Assembly (NCBI GenBank): GCA_034359265.1
Contig: CP136893.1
Span: 45,395,501 to 45,459,500, forward strand
Source: Canna indica
Taxonomy: Eukaryota > Streptophyta > Magnoliopsida > Zingiberales > Cannaceae
Length of the DNA: 64,000 nt
Reading direction: 5' to 3'
The notes beneath the pieces were generated by a model. The model worked only from the letters and a program-made list of their open reading frames with translations. It was not told the DNA's origin and did not search any database. The position numbers were made by a program, and so were the translations under genes. Below are positions 1-11,390 of this stretch, one piece after another (within the stretch, counting starts at the first letter, position 1; every line of letters starts with the position of its first letter).

Positions 1-754
1 ATGCTTATATTAGTTGTTGAGAGGGTTTTAAAGAAGTTAGGTGAGGGGTATTTATAACCCCTCAACCGAACGGCTCCTCAATGGGCATTTTTTTTGCCCG
101 TTGGATGCCTTTCGGTCACTTGCCGGTCAATCGTCGGTCGACCGACCGATCGACCACCCAGCGACCATTGGCTTTTTGCACTTCTACTGCTCTGTTCAAT
201 CGATCGGAGGGTTGACCGAATGAGTCGCGATTAGTTCCTCTGCTGTCCGATCGATCGATCGATCGACTGAAGTAGGCACTACCAATTTTTGGCCTCGGTC
301 GGTCGACCGAAGTAGCCACTGCCGATTTTTAACCACCTTCGGTCAACCGATTGGTCGATCGAATTGGCTACTGTCAATTTTTAACATCATTCGGTCGACC
401 GACCGATTGACCGAACCTAGGCTGAACTTGATTTTTTCAGCCTTCTTCTTGCACGCTTCTTTTCCAGGTTCCGGCTTTCAACGTGCGTCAACTTGGAGAG
501 GTTTCCATGTGTTCTTTAGACTCGACCAAGACTACTTTGGTGCACACGTCGATCTTCGAGAGATTTCCACGACGAACCCGAACGCGACGATCAATGTCCT
601 TTCGATTTTCTAATTTCTTCAATATTTCTGATCGAGGACATCAAGAGCTAATCGATATGGAACATGAAAATATTTCTCAATAAAAAACATTAGTTCTATG
701 TTTGTTATCATCAAAACCGAGATTAGGACCAATGTAGAAAACCTTAGGCCAACA
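1..754 (-). repeat. LTR-B, partial copy cut by the window edge
   Basis: This is the beginning of a Copia-type LTR lying in minus orientation. Its plus-strand right edge, ACCTTAGGCCAACA, ends at 754 and matches the right edges of copies at 24641-26217, 50106-51761, 52417-53693 and 57068-58250. It carries the family's hallmark cluster of GGTCGACCGA / CGATCGATCGA palindromes (about 120-410). The other LTR edge lies outside the window, so solo LTR and element end cannot be told apart. No gene is supported here. Confidence 0.8.
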
Positions 755-756
755 AT

Positions 757-1059
757 AGTGTCCATACCGCATCCTGAAAGCAGTCTTCTAGATATACTGA
801 TCCTTGATCCTCAACTGATGGTACCCTGACCTCAAATTGATCTTTAACCACCACTGAGCCCCCGCAACTGATCAAATAAGTCATCAATCCTGGGAAGCAG
901 GTATCGGTTCTTGATCGTCACTTTATTGAGCTGCTGGTAGTCGATGCACATCCGCAAGGACCCATCTTTCATGTTCACGAACAACAATCGATGCCCCCTA
1001 GGGTGAGACACTTGGGCGAATGAACCCAATGAAAGGAATAATGCCCTTGAGCCAATCAC
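757..1059 (-). pseudogene. Ty3/Gypsy reverse transcriptase fragment
   Basis: The minus strand encodes a short piece of Gypsy reverse transcriptase. The motif [20 protein letters not shown], followed by [11 protein letters not shown], is the conserved N-terminal RT block of plant Ty3/Gypsy elements. A further homologous stretch (SGYHQL-like, then RMRYGH) continues toward 757 in a shifted frame. Catalytic FxDD sequence, protease and integrase are absent. It is a dead remnant abutting LTR-B on one side and the Copia-A LTR on the other. Gypsy-1 lacks exactly this part of RT, but nothing shows the two pieces were once joined. Confidence 0.85.
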
Positions 1060-2260
1060 ATGTCGATGTGTTTAGGGACTATTTAAGGCTAATCAACTTA
1101 ATAAGGCATCTTTTTCATCATATGCTGCATTTTTATTCATAAAGATTGTGATGAACCCCATGAACCCGGGCAAATGATTCTGAGGCCATGATGAGATCAT
1201 GCCAGTGAGACTTGGAATCCAAATGCCCATGTTCTAAATGTTCCTAGTCGTAGGATCACCAATTAGGGGATCAGTGATTTCGGATAGACTAGTACACTTA
1301 GTACATGCCCTATACAATAAGGGGTGTTGATCTCATAGTTACCAATGAGCCATCATTAATGTACAACTACAGGTGCTCATTAGGGAATGAGTTCACTGAA
1401 CGAACCTGCACAAGAAACACAAAATGGAATCCTTACATGAGTGTCAATAGGATGTTCCTCGGGTGATAGTAGGTGCAAGCAGTCCTTGGACCTGAGCTTG
1501 TCATTGTTACCTTGTGAGTGACAACCCATTGCTTTGGTTCTATCCTATGTGGCCCTCAGCGTCATGTGTCGGGTATTACTGAGCATGGGGAAGCATTCAT
1601 GGAGGTAGGCGAGCAATCAACATGTAATCAGTTACTCATAGTGAGAGGAGATAATGTCTTATGTGTCCGTGCAAGTCTCGACTCGAGAAAATTTGGCCAG
1701 ACTGGACATGAAAATCAGGAAGATGTTTCTGACGTTTCATTACTGAGACGACATCTTGATAGGTGGAATACATATGAATCGGTATTAGGGTTTGACACTT
1801 CTTCCGTACCCTAGCCGACTTTGGGACATTGTAACCGAGGGATTTAGTTGCATGGTAACTAATCACCGAAGGACAGCGAGGTAATCCCTCATCTACCTTC
1901 TCATTCCATTATGTTCTCATCCCATTTTCCTCCCTTTTGGTGCTCGGTTCTTGGTGGAAGGGCCTACTTCACCTTGGTGCGCTTCGGGGTTGAGATTGCC
2001 TCTCTGTTGAGCCACAACGAGTCCCGATGTTCGCTGCCCCTTTCTTGTGAGGCACTTAGTGTGGACTTACGTTGGAGGACGTGCACATGTGCGTCTTGAA
2101 ATGGGGATAAAAGCAGCCATACCATTCGCGCTATAAGGTATATCTTCTCCTTCTACTCGTATATTGAATTTCTTAAAGAGTGCTAAAGTAGATCGCTGTT
2201 TTTAGGATAGTTTGAATTTTTTAAATTGCTATTTCCACTGTGTTTTTGATTCATATCACA
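1060..2260 (+). mobile_element. Copia-A 5' LTR (left edge uncertain)
   Basis: Noncoding sequence ending in CA at 2260, directly before a degenerate methionine-tRNA-type primer binding site (AGTATCAGAGCC). That places the 3' edge of a 5' LTR here, with the gag-pol remnants downstream on the plus strand. The left edge was not located: no clear TG terminus or target duplication is visible, and 1060 is only the end of the preceding RT fragment. Short ORFs in it resemble no family I know. Confidence 0.5.
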
Positions 2261-3757
2261 ATAGTAGTATCAGAGCCACCTTTCAAAATTTTTTGGAATT
2301 TTATTACGCGGTATTGTTGCATTTACGAACAGTTCGCTAACTAAATGTCGTGCTGCCCAGTTTTTATTTTTGGGGTTCTTGAGTCGTTCTCTTGGCTCCA
2401 CGGTTCAGGCGATTTATTGGGGTGGTAGCCTACTGTCCAAACTAGTCTTGGACAGATTTCGAACTCAAGAACCCCATGGGTTCACGGTAGAACAGCCCCG
2501 AAAACCGAAATTTTCAGCATGTGTTGTTTGGACCATTTTGGGTGGAAACGTAATCCAATTAGCGCATTTTTGGATTGTATTTTTTCCTTTCCTTTTATTA
2601 ATTGTTAGGATGCATGAAAGGATGATTATGGGTGAGCCATATGTGCATGTGACTATGTGTAAAATGTGGTTGTGTTGATTGCTTGTAAATTTATGAAATT
2701 TCAACATTGTAACTTTTAAATAGGGCCTGCATACCCCTGCCTTCCTCTTGAGAATTCTGATTGTAATCTTCTTCTCCCTCTCCTTAAACCTTTCCCCAAG
2801 GATTGTTTGGGGTCTTCTTCTTTTAGTTTTGTTAAATTAGAAGTTTAGGGGCAGATTCACGACGAACACGCTTGCTGCCCCATTTTGGTGCGCGGTTGGA
2901 GAGGAGGTGTTCGATGCCATGATGATGACGGCTTGAACCCCGGGAAGGAACTGATGGAACCAGCAACCTACAAGATGATTTTGGACAGTGCCTTGGAGAG
3001 ACGGAGCTCCCTCAAACCGTAGGATGATGGCCTTGGTTCGCCCGGTGGTCGGGTGGATCCCTTAGAACATCCATAATCATCCTTATTTACTTTATGCATT
3101 TATTTATTGCTTTTGCTTCAATTTTTGATAGCTTAGATAATTATAATTGCATTAAGAAACCCTCTAATAATATTGAGTCCGAATGACTAAGATATTAATA
3201 ATATCGGTCATGCCTTCCATCATTGTGAGGTACAAGTGTGTCTATTGTCAGAACGAGTTTGTTGTACAAACACAAGGCCATTTGTGCTAATAGACACGTT
3301 GCATCTCATATGGCACATACCCTTGTGTCTCTACTACTAGCTTGAACGTGACTTACCTTGTCAAGCAAACTCAAGGGTGGTTGTTTTCTTGCTAGGGTAA
3401 ACGAACAATGGGTCTAACTCAACTAGGGCTCCTTGGTTTGTTGTGCAAACACAAGGCCATGGTAACCCTAGAGGCAAAAACTTGATGGAAGTTGTATAAT
3501 GATGTGATCGGTAAAGAGTTACCTACCCATGGACCTATTAGGGTTTGTCGTGTTGAATGCGAGACCCGTGTAGGAGAAGTGGGGTTCCATCTTCCCCTAA
3601 GGAAGTCTAAGAACGAGGGCTTCCTGCTTCCCAATAGGAGGGTCATTTGGGAACTGCAAAAATTAGTGGGAGCCATGATTAATCAAAAGACCTTAATAAT
3701 CATGCATATAATATATCTGCTCATTAATGTCTTTTTTTTTATTGTTGCATATTTAAC
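2261..3757 (+). other. Copia-A primer binding site and untranslated leader
   Basis: The PBS-like AGTATCAGAGCC at about 2265-2277 is followed by roughly 1.5 kb without a recognisable coding region before the gag start at 3758. The leader has two similar segments built on GTTGT(A/G)CAAACACAAGGCCAT at about 3250 and 3434. I see nothing else in this stretch. Confidence 0.5.
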
Positions 3758-4479
3758 ATGTCATCTTCACCGTCGTTGCGTTGCATTCTTGATGCTAATA
3801 AATTAACTGGACAAAATTACATCGATTGATTGCGAAATTTCAGGATTGCCCTCACCCAGGAGAGACTTTCCTATGTTCTTGATAACCGGCCACCTGATGG
3901 ACCTTCTCAAAGGGCTACCGAGGAAGTAAGGGTCACTTACAGGAAGTGGCAAGATGAGAGCATTACTGTTCAGTGCATTATGCTCGCCTTTATGTCTGAT
4001 ATGATGCAACGACAACACGAAAAGATGGACACTAGGGTCATCCTCTCTCACCTCAAGCAGTTGTATGGTGAAGAGAGCCAGACTGCTAGGTTTGAGCTGT
4101 CAAAGCAACTCATCCAGGCCAAGATGACGACAGGAACCCCTGTTGAAACCCATGTCCTCAAACTAATCGATTTGATCGAGAGGTTAGAGAAATTGGGCGT
4201 AAGCATTGCTAAGGGCCTAAGTCAGGACTTAACACTTCCACATAAACAAGCAGGATGACTCGCTTCCTGAAGACTACTTAGTCCCACCTTATGAAGGATA
4301 AGGACACAGTCTCATTAGTGGGAGAGTCCTTTGAGTCAAAGTTACACTCTGTTAAGATCAAAGTGAACAACAAAGCTATGAAACCTTCGATTAATATCAA
4401 GAAGAAAGGGAAAGTTGTTCCCAATGGCACCTACTACCATTATGGTAAATATGGCCACTGGAAGCGCAACTGCAAGTAG
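3758..4479 (+). pseudogene. Copia-A gag, broken
   Basis: Capsid-like gag of a Ty1/Copia element. Translation from the ATG at 3758 begins MSSSPSLRCILDANKLTGQN, a familiar opening of plant Copia gag. The conserved tryptophan after NYID is a TGA stop (3827-3829). The frame then continues as LRNFRIALTQERLSYVLD and runs through the helical capsid region to about 4250 (HLKQLYGEESQTARFELSKQ). Near 4255-4290 the frame shifts, and the nucleocapsid region ends in a damaged zinc knuckle: YYHYGKYGHWKRNCK has Tyr and His where the first two cysteines belong. Two disabling changes plus the damaged knuckle make it nonfunctional. Confidence 0.88.
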
Positions 4480-5695
4480 TATTTTGCAGAGATGAAACTG
4501 AAGATGGTTTTTAAAACCGTCGCTTCAGGTGCGTACGTTAGAAGAATACTTTGTCATTAACACTACCGAGTATTTGATACCAATCTTCATCTACAAGATG
4601 TTGCAACATAAGAGAAAAAGTAGAAGACTAGACAAAAGGCAACTATGACCCTCGAGTAGGCAATGGCGCAAGAGTTGCAGCCTTAGCTGTAGGAACCTAT
4701 TGTATATGTCTTCTATTCGACAAGACCATTGATATTGATTTATTCCAGTGTTAATACAAGCACATCCTTTTCCTTTGTTCTCTGAACAAGGTTGTGAAAA
4801 GTTCTGTAATAGGCAATAGTTGCCACATGTACCATTCTGATGAGTTACATGCGACTAGACCAATTTAAATTGGTTTAATGGTTTTTGAAGTTAATGATAA
4901 ATATTTTTGAACGAATGCACAAAGAGATAAAATTAAGCTCACCTACTTCTGACTTTTATGACTTTGGACGATTATGAATCACAGTCAGAACTTGAGAAGT
5001 GTGTCTCAAGGAGATTTTGATCAAGTCTCTGTTCACCAGACCCAGCAAAAGGCTCACTGAGTTGATTAGAGTTGGCCTACATAGGTGTATGCAGGCCAAT
5101 GACAACTCAAGCAAGAAAAGGATACTCCTACGATATGATTAGGCACGGGTACGTCCACCTATTTTGGCACAAACCTGATACCTTTGGATCGTTTAAGGAG
5201 TATGAAGGTGAAGTTAAAGAAACATATTGGAAAATGTATTATAGGCCTTCAATTGGATCGAGGCAGAGAATACTTATCCACTAAGTTTGTGAATTATCTC
5301 GAAGACAATAAGATTGTCTATGTATGGACCCCTCCTGACACAATGGTGTGTCTGAAAGGAGGAATCACACCTTATTGGATATTATGTGATCCATACTTAG
5401 TTTCCAATCTATTTTTAGAGGATAAGCTATTGTAGCGGCCATAATTTTGTTTGTCTCTGATACACTATATAAGATATGGAATGGTAAGAAACCGAGTCTG
5501 AGACATCTCGTGATTTGGGGTTACCTAGCGTATGACAAACTTGACCAGGTGCAAAATTTGAGGAATACCCTTAAAAGTGTTTTAGGTATCAAGTTCTCTC
5601 AACTGAACAAAAAGAGTTTTGTCACCACTTTCTTAGAAAAGAAGTTTGTTGAGGGAAGTGGGAGTGGAAGATGTGTTGAACTTGGTGAAGTTTAG
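4480..5695 (+). pseudogene. Copia-A protease/integrase remnant
   Basis: Decayed middle of the Copia-A polyprotein. At 4480-4950 only scattered similarity remains (CHMYHS near 4815). From about 4950 the integrase is readable across three frames: an FTRPSKRLTELI block, then CRPMTTQARKGYSYD at 5085-5130, RHGYVHLFWHKPDTFGSFKE, LDRGREYLST near 5255-5285, and KIWNGKKPSLRHLVIWGYLAY at 5465-5530. These follow the order of the DDE integrase core and its downstream region in Copia elements. At least two frameshifts and internal stops interrupt it. The retropepsin active site could not be found. Confidence 0.85.
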
Positions 5696-5859
5696 CAACC
5701 ATGAATAAATTCGCAACAACTAGTGAAAAGTTCACAGGTTAAACCAATGCATATAATTATTACTTCCCATCACTCTTTTAAGAGACTACGTAGACTGCCT
5801 GAGTGATGACCTAGATTCAAGCAATCCGCAATCTTTAAATAGGTTGTCTGCAATAATAC

Positions 5860-6538
5860 ATTCTCACCAGTTCCAATGCTCAAGTCCATCAGGATATTGC
5901 TAGCCATGTGTGCGTACTATGAATACGAGATTCGACTAGTGGGTGTCTAGACTGCGTTCTTCCATTATGAAGAAGTCTATATGACATAGCCAAAGGAGTT
6001 CGTATCCTCGGTTAGACCGAGTAAGGTATGCGAGTTGCAAAGGTCCATTTATGGACTACAACTAGCATCGAAGAGTTAAAACATCCGTTTTTGATGAGAT
6101 AGTCAAAAGGGTTTTGATTTTATCAAAAATGTGGATGAACCTTGAGTAGACAAGGTGTTTAGTGGGAGTGTAGTCATATTATATGACATACTTGTGGGAA
6201 AAGCATTCACATGCTCCAGTTATTTTCCATACTAGTTCTCTATGGTACATTTGGGAAAGGCCTCCTACATGCTTGACATTAGGATCTATATGGATAGGTC
6301 TGAAAGGATACTTGGTTTATCCCAGCCCATGTATGTTAATATACTGCTAAAAGAGTTTTAGCATCAAAGGCAGTAAAAGAGGTTACTTGCCTAAGAGTCA
6401 CTACATCAGTTTTTCTAAGATGATGTCTGCTAAGACACCTAAGGAGAGACAAAAGACGAGTGAAATCGATGATGCTTCGATAGTGGGATCCATCATGCGA
6501 TGCTTTACACTTGGCTTGATATTACTTATGCCTAAGGG
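5860..6538 (+). pseudogene. Copia-A reverse transcriptase remnant, truncated
   Basis: Reverse transcriptase of the Copia type with many stops. Visible blocks in order: YEIRLVGV then TAFFHYEEVYMT (5920-5990), KVCELQRSIYGLQLASKS (6025-6080), VILYDILVGK (about 6170-6200), SYMLDIRIYMDRSERILGL (6265-6325), and a degenerate tail (SEIDDASIVGSIM, 6456-6500). The YVDD catalytic box is reduced to YD. The element stops abruptly near 6538, where unrelated LTR-E sequence begins, so RNase H and the 3' LTR are missing. Confidence 0.82.
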
Positions 6539-7298
6539 TTAGGATTGCATCATTGTTTAGATGAAGAACTGAGATTTCATCATTGTTAAATGAAGGGTTG
6601 AGAGTGCATCATTCGTAACAATGATTTATTAAATAAATTTAAGGTAATTCTTCTATTATTCTAAATAATTATTTGGAGGCCTTAATGTTAGCAAAAATAT
6701 TCATGTTATATATGAAATTTCACCTAATTGACATTCTGGATTCATTGGCGAAGTCTGTTTTGCCATCAGACCTCCGAAATTTAAAGCAGTAGGCGGTTGG
6801 TGCCTCATTTTGCGTGCCAAGTTGAAAAATCATATTGTATATGTTTTTATGGTTCAATCTGGGTTGATTCATGGTTATAATAGTTGATGATGTGAATCTT
6901 ACCCTAGATCAGTGATTCCTTTGTCAAGCTTTTTTTATCATGTTGTTCTATTCCATTAATTTTACAATTGTAGTTCCTTTTGCATTGTTTACATGATACA
7001 CATGCTTCTCTTCTTACAATGATTGGACGTGTTATAATTCTATTTAATGATTGTTTATTTAAGAGCACTATTTCTACATATATATGTGTATGTGGTTGTG
7101 ATGTATGACAGGAGGAGGTGAAGGTGGAGGATGAGGTAGAGGTGAAGGTGGAGGATGAGGTATGCCCTGGACATACCCTTTATTTCCAATTGATATCACA
7201 TCTTGTTTATGCTTATATACATGCGTGTGTGGTGTTATGATGTGCTTGTTCCATTTCTTGAAAGCCTCGCTGGTGAGGGGAGGGTATGCCCCAAAGAG
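6539..7298 (+). mobile_element. LTR-E fragment
   Basis: This stretch is the reverse complement of about 30850-31560 inside the solo LTR-E. Shared landmarks are GCAAAAATATTCATGTTATA, the TTTTGCGTGCCAAG(C/T)TGAAAAATCAT block, and GGTGAGGGGAGGGTATGCCCC. It ends in CCAAAGAG (7291-7298), the target site of an inserted hAT element. Degenerate copies of the family's 'GATTGCATCAT' minisatellite occupy 6540-6620. No gene is present; the ORF at 7162-7359 is LTR sequence running into the hAT element. Confidence 0.8.
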
Positions 7299-7687
7299 TA
7301 GGGGTGTGCATGGGTACAGGGTAGACCCAGAACCGATTGGAACCGACCCGATTGGGTAGGTTCTGGGTAGACCCGAATTAAATTCAGGTAGGGTCCAGGA
7401 AGAAAATTTAGGAATCGATTAAAATTGGTTCCGGTTCCGGGTCCAACGCATCGGGTACCCAGAACCGGTACCCAAAACCTATACTCTGGAACCTGTTCAT
7501 TTACAAGTTCCAGGGTACAGGTTCCAACAGGGTACCCTGTTGGAACCTGTACATTATATATTCCAGAATAGGTTCCAACAGGGTACCCGAAACCGGAACC
7601 AGAACTTGTGGTTCCGGGTAGGGTCCGGTTCTAGGTTCCAACAGGGTAGGGTCCGGTCTCTTAAAAAATACACGGTATCCAGACCCG
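7299..7687 (+). mobile_element. hAT-type nonautonomous element, copy 1 (right end lost)
   Basis: It begins TAGGGGTGTGCATGGG, a typical plant hAT terminus, directly after CCAAAGAG. The body is low-complexity sequence made of GGTACC, GGTTCC and AGGGTACCCTGTTGGAACC palindromes and has no coding capacity. It closely resembles, in inverted orientation, copy 2 at 8042-8484, with clear sequence differences. The last ten or so bases, including the right inverted repeat, are missing at the junction with LTR-B. Confidence 0.8.
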
Positions 7688-7689
7688 GG

Positions 7690-7962
7690 TCTCTTAAAGT
7701 AATTAATCTAGTTAAACTAGTTTGGAAATCCTAAGTGGGGTGCTTAGGTAGTGGAGTAGGCATTGGGGCCGAACCACTATAAATCAAAGTGTTAGCATTG
7801 TTTCCTTTGCATACCGAATTACTAATTGTTTATCTTGCTTGCGCTTGCTACATAATTTGTGAATTGCCTAAGTAGTTTAAGAAACGTTTAAAATCAGAAT
7901 TAGTTGAAAAGATTGGTAAACACACTATTCACCCCCCTCTACTGTAGGCCATTTCATCAACA
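7690..7962 (+). repeat. LTR-B 3'-end fragment in plus orientation
   Basis: It contains the family-conserved TTTGGAAATCCTAAG, GGGGCCGAACCACTATAAA and CACTATTCACCCCCC...CATCAACA terminal sequence, ending at 7962. The next five bases are GTCTC, the complement of the GAGAC that follows the other end of Copia-B at 26218. About 1 kb of the LTR is absent on the left side. Confidence 0.8.
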
Positions 7963-8041
7963 GTCTCCGGACTGTCTCTTTGGGGTATGATCTCCCCTCA
8001 CTAGCCGGAATTCCAGAATAAAGCCAAAGTTGTCTCTTTGG
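7963..8041 (-). mobile_element. Inverted scrap of LTR-E
   Basis: It matches 30808-30886 in the same orientation, so it is inverted relative to the LTR-E sequence at 6539-7298. It ends CTCTTTGG, the complement of CCAAAGAG, against the hAT copy 2 terminus. It is part of the rearrangement described in the findings. Confidence 0.78.
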
Positions 8042-8484
8042 TAGGGGTGAGCGGGTCCGGATACCCTGTATTTTTCAAGAGACCCGAACCCTACCCTATA
8101 TAGGACCGTTTCCTAAGTTTTGGAATCGGACCCTACCCTGTTGGAACCTAGAACCGGACCCTACCCGGAACCATAGGTTCCGGTTCCGGTCCCAGGTACC
8201 CTGTTGGAACCTGTTCTGGAATATGTAATGTATAAGTTCCAATAGGGTACCCTGTTGGAACCTGTACCCTGGATCCTGTACCCTGGAACCTGTAAATGAA
8301 CAGGTTCTAGAGTACAGGTTTCGGGTACCGGTTCCGAGTACCCGATGCGTTGGACCTGGAACCGGAACCAGTTTTAACCGGTTCCTAAATTTTCTTCCCG
8401 GACCCTACCCAAATTTAATTAGGGTCTACGATTGGGTCGGTTCCAATCGGTTTTGGGTCTACCCTGTACCCATGCACACCCCTA
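8042..8484 (-). mobile_element. hAT-type nonautonomous element, copy 2 (both ends present)
   Basis: A 443-bp element with inverted ends TAGGGGTGAGCGGG and CCCATGCACACCCCTA. The interior is the same palindromic GGTACC/GGTTCC sequence as copy 1, in reverse, without a transposase, so it needs an autonomous hAT in trans. Its two flanking octamers differ (CTCTTTGG on the left, CTCCAAGG on the right). This is not expected for a simple insertion and fits recombination with copy 1. Confidence 0.82.
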
Positions 8485-11390
8485 CTCCAAGGAGCTCCCT
8501 AGACAAACATCCTTAAAAAATATATATATATTAAAGCACAAAGGATATCAACCAAGGGATTTCTCCCCCTACCAACATGCATATCTATGAAAATAAACTC
8601 CACCTATCTATATGCATGGTTTTCCTATATTTTCTTCCCTTTTACTTGTATATTTCTCCCCCTTTTGACATCAATCAAAAAGGGCTAGAAAAGTCAATTA
8701 AAATCAAGGTTGAGACTAGAAAATATTTTTCATGAAAGCCAAAGTCAACCAAGTCAAGGGATGAAAACATTATATCAATTTTGAGACTAATCAATACATG
8801 ATATCAAGGAATGATAGATAGAATCCAAAACTAAGAATCATGTATGCACTCAAGTATGGATATTTGCGTGAATATCAGTTCTTTTTCATGACATTTTAGT
8901 AAGTATCAAATTTTGCTATCTACTCATGTTTTCTCAAACTTAGGCACATAGACATCTAACATGAGTGAATCTAAGTATATGAGTTAAGTTTGGGCTGAAA
9001 ATGAGGTTTCTAAGTCATTTTGTTGACTTAGGTCAAAGTATACTTCAAGTTTACAAAAATCAAACTTTTAAATCCATATAAAATCATATTCTCGACGAAA
9101 TGTTTTGAAACTTTAACTGGACAAATTAGATTTTTCAAGGAATCTACAGGTTCAAGAATCAGTCAAAAATCAATTTCCTATAAATTCATAAAATTCCTGA
9201 AAGTCCAAGGGCATTTTGGTAAATTTTAGGTATTTTTTTTTCCAAAGTTGTCAATTTTGCTTCAAACTTTCCAGACATCTCTGAATGATCATTTAAGATG
9301 TGTGTGTCATGTTTGAGCTCAAAATGAATTCTCTAAGTTTATTTTTCATCCTATCTTGATTTCAATGAAAAATTGATATTTCTAGCTGTCATTCAAGTTA
9401 TCATAATCATTCATAGGAATGATTTTACTCAAGCAATGGTGTGAATGATATTAGAAATGGATTCAAAATGATATACATGAGTTTTCATTTGATGTTTATG
9501 ACGTATTTCACGTAAGTGATACTTTGTGTTTTCAAAATCCAACTTTAAAATTCCATTATAAATCCACGTAAGTGATACTTTGTGTTTTTGAAATCCAACT
9601 GATTGTGTTTTCAAAATGAGTATTTCACGTAAGTGATACTTTGTGTTTTCGAAATCCAACTTCAAAATTCCATTATAAATCAGATTCTTGATGAAATTTT
9701 TTGAAATTTTTACACAATAAACTAGATTTTTCAATGAAAGTGCAGTTTCAAGAATCATCGCAAAATCAATTTTCTATATTTTTCTAAAATTGACTGAAAA
9801 TGCTGAAATTTCAATGTCATTTCCGTAATTTTCAATCATTTTTCAAAACATGCTCAGTTTTCATTCAAACTTTTATGACACCACATAATGGTCATGTAAA
9901 GAGTGTATGTCAAGTTTGGAATGAAAATTATGTCCTTAAGTCAAGATATCAATCTAGAATGGTTTCATTCAAAACTAAACTAGTTATCATGAAACTTGCT
10001 AAGTGTCAATCTTATCATTTACTCATGGTTTTTCAAACTTAAACCTATGGATACCTAACATGAGTAAACCTAAACATGTTCCTCAAATATGGATTGAAAA
10101 TGAGGCCTCTAAGTCAATTTGTTGACTTGGGTCAATCTTGTTCAAATGAGGTTATCATGAAATGACATCTATATCATTTTATCCATATCCATTTAAATTT
10201 TTCATTCTAAATGCATGGAAACATGTCATTCCTGTTCCTAATCATGTTTATGAAGTTTGGACTTAAAATGAAGTGTCCAAGTCGATTTGTTGACTTGGGT
10301 CAAACTTTTTCAAGTTTAAGTCCCCTAAAGTGATCTAGTTATCACCTTGTTCATCTGCACATGAATTTTCAAGTTTAAATGTCTGGAATCATGTGACATG
10401 TGTATCTAAACATGTTTACCAACTACTAACTCCAAATGAAGTCTCTAATATGAATTTCAACCTAGAGCAAGTTTCATTCAATCAAGATATCATGAAATTG
10501 CCTAAGTTATCAAAATTTTACCTACTCATGAAATTTCATATATTTATCATGCAAAATCAATCACGAGCATCAAGATGTCATTATAGCACAAGTATTCTTG
10601 TATTATACTAAGATTATTGCAAAATCAACCTCATACCTCATTCTTGAAAATTTTCCCAAACTTTTCATTTCTCTTTTCAATTTTCTTCATGATAGCATAG
10701 CCTTCTATTAATATTCTCAACTTGCAAGTAGACTTCATTACTAGATTTAATGAAACTAAAGCTACTAGCAAACAACCCAAACTAAATAGCAAAGAGAAGA
10801 ATCAAGTATCATTTTCAAAATCCACTTTGCTAAATAGTTTGAAATATGTTTCAAAATATATTATCATGAATCCGAAAAGAATCAAGAGATCTCAAAGTAT
10901 GAAATATTTGAAAAATAGATATCTAACCCTTCCTATTGGTTGAAAACCGAAAGGCCACAATGAGCCTACGATTTAGAATCGCAAGGTCGCATTAGTCCGT
11001 TATAGGCTACATAGGTCTCCGAAGAGACTGGGAAATCAAAAATAAAAAATAATTTGATAAAACCATATTAATAGTGGTAAGAATTAACCAAAATCATTCA
11101 TGTATCATAAAATCCAATTTTCAAACTAGACAAAATAAGGAGATGATACCAAAATAACTAGATGCCGATTCTTCTTACCGAAGGCATCCAAAAGATGTGA
11201 AGTTGCAACTTGGATTTGGTGAAGCTCTAAGTCCTCATGCAACTCCCATCAACATCATCAACTCATCCTTGTGTGGTTGCTCCCCCTACAAGAGAACATG
11301 GAATCTTTGGTACCCAAATGGCTTAGGGTCCTTGGGGGTTAGAGGGCTTAGCTACCCAAGGCGCCTTAACACCACTTGGGTTTATCTTAA
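8485..11390. other. Noncoding interior of Copia-B (large AT-rich filler)
   Basis: The first 18 bases (CTCCAAGGAGCTCCCTAG) match the interior of LTR-B. The rest is AT-rich and lacks pol domains although it lies where Copia-B pol should be. Three copies of a near-palindrome of the type AAGTCRATTTGTTGACTT occur near 9010, 10110 and 10285. A punctuation-like block occurs at 10950-11030 (AATCGCAAGGTCGCATTAG). The ORFs here (9429-9758, 9800-10042, 10393-10611, 10722-10943) resemble nothing I recognise. Loss of pol suggests a nonautonomous (LARD-like) derivative. Confidence 0.5.
9500..9690. repeat. Three tandem copies of a ~60-bp unit
   Basis: The unit starts CACGTAAGTGATACTTTGTG and continues with TTTTCAAAATCCAACTTTAAA-like sequence. 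It is seen at about 9507, 9567 and 9628, the first and third being most alike. On the minus strand it creates a repetitive ORF (9429-9758) that is a by-product of the repeat. Confidence 0.75.
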
